Below are positions 4,304 through 7,179 of a DNA stretch of 7,179 nt, one piece after another. A program made the position numbers and the translations under genes. The first letter of the stretch is position 1. Each line of letters opens with the position of its first letter. The stretch comes from Bifidobacterium breve (GTDB lineage Bacteria; Bacteroidota; Bacteroidia; Cytophagales; UBA9547): contig CALPQG020000126.1 of assembly GCA_943325655.2 (NCBI GenBank), forward strand, positions 1-7,179, written 5' to 3'. Below the pieces are notes generated by a model, which did no database searches, was not told the DNA's origin, and saw only the letters and a program-made list of their open reading frames with translations.

Positions 4304-7179
4304 ATGTTGAATTACAAGAAAATCAACAACATTGCTGGTTGGGTAATGTTTTCGATTGCTACTTTGGTTTACATGCTTACAGTAGAACCTACTGCCAGCT
4401 TTTGGGATTGTGGTGAATTTATCGCAGCCTCTTATAAATTAGAAGTTCCTCACCCACCTGGGGCCCCATTATTCTTACTTATCGGACGTATATTCTCTAT
4501 GTTTGCCGGTGATGTGACACAAGTGGCTTACTGGATAAATTTGGTTTCTGTATTTGCCAGTGGGTTTACCATCCTATTCTTGTTTTGGACCATCACCATT
4601 TTAGCCAAAAAACTGGTGGTAAAAGTGGGCGAAGAAATGACTATGGGGCAACTGTTAACCATCATGGGAAGTGGCGCGATTGGTGCCTTGGCTTACACTT
4701 TTTCTGACAGCTTTTGGTTTTCAGCAGTAGAAGCAGAGGTGTATGCGATTTCTTCTTTCTTTACCGCCTTTGTTTTTTGGGCAATCTTAAAATGGGAAAC
4801 CATTGCTGACAATGATGACGCCGACAAATGGTTGATCCTGATTGCTTATGTGATGGGTCTTTCTGTCGGAGCCCACCTTTTGAACTTGGTTACTATCCCT
4901 GCATTGGCATTTGTATACTTCTTTAAAAGATTCAAATATTCACCTCTTGGTGCAGGAATAACTTTTGTATCCAGCTTATTTGTCGTGTTATTTATCCTTG
5001 AAGGTATCATTCCTGGCTTACCATCTTTGGCCGGAAGCTTCGAAATTAAATTTGTAAATAGTTTTGGTTTGCCTGTTGGTTCAGGTATTATCGTTTTTGC
5101 TTTGTTGTTTATCGGTAGTTTGGTTTGGGGGATTCATTATTCTATCAAGAAAAATAAAAGAATGATCAACATGGCTTTAATGGCTTTGGCGTTTGTTTTA
5201 ATTGGTTATGCTTCTTATGGAATCATTGTAATTCGCTCTCAGTTCAATCCTCCAATGGATGAAAATAATCCTGAAAATGTAATCAGTTTCGTGTCTTATT
5301 TAAAGCGTGAGCAATATGGCGACAGGCCATTGTTTTATGGTCCTCAATATACTGCAAGATTGGTAGCTCAAGAAAAAGGTGCGCCATTGTACCGTTTCGA
5401 CGACAAAACCAGGAAGTATATTGTGTACGACTACAAAATGGTCAATACTTTTGATGCAAAAAATCAAAGTTTAATTCCCCGTATTTGGAGTCGTCAACCG
5501 GAGCATATCAGGGCTTACCAACGTAAAATTTCAGGATTTCAACCTGGTGCAAAACCAACCTTTGGGCAAAACTTGGAGTTTATGTTCAAGCACCAATTCG
5601 GACAACAATACTTCAGGTATTTTGGCTGGAATTTTATTGGTAAAGAACATGACATTCAGGGAGCAGGTGTATTGTTTCCTTTAGACAGTTCCAAAGATTT
5701 ACCCGAATCTATTTCTAAAAACAGGGCAAGAAATCAGTTTTTTATGCTGCCTTTGTTGTTAGGTGTTTTTGGTTTGGTATGGCATTATGGTAAAGATGGA
5801 AAAACTTTCATCGTAGTGATGTTACTGTTTTTATTGACTGGTTTGGCTTTGTCATTCTACTTAAATCAACCTCCAATTGAACCTCGTGAAAGGGATTATA
5901 TTTTCACTGGTTCTTATTATGCCTTTGCCATTTGGATAGGCTTTGGTGTGTTGGCACTTTGTGAATGGTTGAAACAAACGCTTAAAAGTGAAACCGTTCG
6001 ACCGGTGGTTGTTACGATGGTTTCTTTGGTAGTTCCAGGAATTATGCTGGCTGAAGGTTGGAATGACCATGACCGTTCAAACCGTTACCATTCAGTGGAT
6101 TCTGCAAAAAACCTATTGAATTCCTGTGCACCCAATGCCATCTTGTTTACAGGTGGTGACAACGATACTTTCCCTCTTTGGTACGTGCAGGAAGTTGAAG
6201 GTTTTAGAACCGATGTTAGGGTGTGTAATTTGAGTTTGTTGAATACCGATTGGTACATTCACCAAATGACATTACCTGCTTATCAATCAGCACCATTGCC
6301 GATTACGATTCCGTTTGAACAATATGTACAAGGAAACAATGACTTTATTTACCCTGCACATTTTGATGGTTTGGTGACGAACCTTGATTTGAATTCGGTG
6401 AAAAATGGTGTTGATTTGACGGACTATATTGACTTGGTAGCTTCTAACAACCAATTGGTAAAAGCAGGTTATGGCGAAAGCGAAGTGACTTTTTGCCCTA
6501 CTGATACTTTTATTTTAAAAGTAAATAAAGCGGCAGTACTTAAAAGTGGCATTGTTCCTAAAGAGATGACTGCCAATGCAGTGGATTATATCAAATGGGG
6601 AATTGATTCTAATGGTTTAGAGAAAAAAGATTTGATCATTTTGGATATGATTGCGCATAACCATTGGAAGCGCCCAATTTATTTCTCTACTACATTGAGT
6701 CGTAAAGATTTCTTGAACCTGAAACCATACATGCAAATGGAAGGTTTGGCTTATCGTCTGTTGCCAGTGTTTAATCCTGGAGGAGAAGAAGGAAGGGTAG
6801 AGTCGAATATTATGTTTAAAAACATGATGACGAAATACTTCTGGAGAGGTCTTGATGATGAGAAAGTTTACTACGATGAAAATTACAGACGTTTCCCAAT
6901 GAACGTGAGAGAAAGCTTTGGCCGTTTGGCTGAAAAATTATTCGCAGAAGGGAAAACAGCTGAGGCTAAAAAAGTAATCTTGGCTTGTTTGACTAAGATT
7001 CCAAACAAAACGATTCCTTATGATTATTCCATGGCGCAATTTATCGGGTTGTTGTTGAAACTGAAAGATGAAAAAGAAGCGGATAACCTGGCGAATATCT
7101 TGTCTCAACGCATAGAAGATGAATTGAGGTACATGAGTAAAAATTCGGCCTTGTCGAGTCCTGAAGAATTGAGGTATTA
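4304..7179 (+). CDS. DUF2723 (TMEM260-like) multi-pass membrane protein, probable protein O-glycosyltransferase; 3' end cut by window
   Basis: The frame is open from the ATG at 4304 to the window end, 958 codons without a stop. The N-terminus (MLNYKKINNIAGW and a first membrane helix at about 10-28) is typical of Bacteroidota members. Family landmarks: WDCGEF at 34-39 with the acidic pair Asp35/Glu38, HPPG at 50-53, VEAEVY at 142-147, NPPMDENNPEN at 315-325, PRERDY at 527-532, and GGDNDTFPLWY at 617-627. I estimate 12-13 membrane helices up to about residue 580, then a large soluble C-terminal region whose last part (FGRLAEKLFAEGKTAEAKK onward) looks helical and TPR-like. The family has a GT-C fold. 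Human TEMEM260 (TMEM260) O-mannosylates IPT domains, so a glycosyl transfer from a lipid-linked donor to exported proteins is a reasonable guess; donor and targets here are unknown. The 100-base gap upstream is AT-rich, with only a weak promoter-like TATATTTA at 4258-4265. The missing C-terminus is probably short. Confidence 0.92.
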   Translation, partial: MLNYKKINNIAGWVMFSIATLVYMLTVEPTASFWDCGEFIAASYKLEVPHPPGAPLFLLIGRIFSMFAGDVTQVAYWINLVSVFASGFTILFLFWTITILAKKLVVKVGEEMTMGQLLTIMGSGAIGALAYTFSDSFWFSAVEAEVYAISSFFTAFVFWAILKWETIADNDDADKWLILIAYVMGLSVGAHLLNLVTIPALAFVYFFKRFKYSPLGAGITFVSSLFVVLFILEGIIPGLPSLAGSFEIKFVNSFGLPVGSGIIVFALLFIGSLVWGIHYSIKKNKRMINMALMALAFVLIGYASYGIIVIRSQFNPPMDENNPENVISFVSYLKREQYGDRPLFYGPQYTARLVAQEKGAPLYRFDDKTRKYIVYDYKMVNTFDAKNQSLIPRIWSRQPEHIRAYQRKISGFQPGAKPTFGQNLEFMFKHQFGQQYFRYFGWNFIGKEHDIQGAGVLFPLDSSKDLPESISKNRARNQFFMLPLLLGVFGLVWHYGKDGKTFIVVMLLFLLTGLALSFYLNQPPIEPRERDYIFTGSYYAFAIWIGFGVLALCEWLKQTLKSETVRPVVVTMVSLVVPGIMLAEGWNDHDRSNRYHSVDSAKNLLNSCAPNAILFTGGDNDTFPLWYVQEVEGFRTDVRVCNLSLLNTDWYIHQMTLPAYQSAPLPITIPFEQYVQGNNDFIYPAHFDGLVTNLDLNSVKNGVDLTDYIDLVASNNQLVKAGYGESEVTFCPTDTFILKVNKAAVLKSGIVPKEMTANAVDYIKWGIDSNGLEKKDLIILDMIAHNHWKRPIYFSTTLSRKDFLNLKPYMQMEGLAYRLLPVFNPGGEEGRVESNIMFKNMMTKYFWRGLDDEKVYYDENYRRFPMNVRESFGRLAEKLFAEGKTAEAKKVILACLTKIPNKTIPYDYSMAQFIGLLLKLKDEKEADNLANILSQRIEDELRYMSKNSALSSPEELRY

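Noticed and set aside
5861..6070. Minus-strand open frame inside the DUF2723 gene
   Set aside because: It is antisense to conserved family motifs, including PRERDY, and shows no domain of its own.

Overview
The window looks like chromosomal DNA of a flavobacterium or close relative (Bacteroidota). The DNA is AT-rich and genes start without clear Shine-Dalgarno sequences. A TAnnTTTG-type promoter element lies upstream of the cold-shock gene. The protein set also fits: a DUF2723 membrane protein with the typical Bacteroidota N-terminus, a YqfO-type Nif3 protein directly followed by a C4 zinc-ribbon coiled-coil protein, and a 63-residue cold-shock protein. The assignment rests on remembered family features, not on a search.

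Left part (1-2205, minus strand). Reading leftwards from 2205: a small cold-shock protein gene with its own promoter and a strong intrinsic terminator, then a Nif3-like dinuclear-metal protein, then, five bases after the Nif3 stop, a C4-type zinc-ribbon protein. The last two look like one operon. Just after the zinc-ribbon gene is a tandem array of a 7-base unit reaching the window edge.

Middle (2206-3669). A transglutaminase-like cysteine protease-fold protein is transcribed divergently from the cold-shock gene. After it comes about 365 bases without a gene. This stretch is packed with structured repeats: three perfect copies of a 21-base unit, then two copies of an about 78-base module built of small stem-loops, nearly all with 3-base loops. 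Two related hairpin types differ by a compensatory base-pair change, which suggests that the folded form matters. This is the most unusual part of the window. A REP-like element family is the leading explanation, unproven here.

Right part (3670-7179, plus strand). First a 177-residue protein with one N-terminal membrane anchor and a probable GyrI-like ligand-binding domain. Then, 100 bases on, the first 958 codons of a large DUF2723 (TMEM260-like, GT-C fold) membrane protein that runs off the window end. This is a likely protein O-glycosyltransferase by family relation.

Most of the window is ordinary housekeeping or conserved hypothetical content. I see no convincing new multi-gene system. 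The repeat region at 3363-3650 is the part worth following up.
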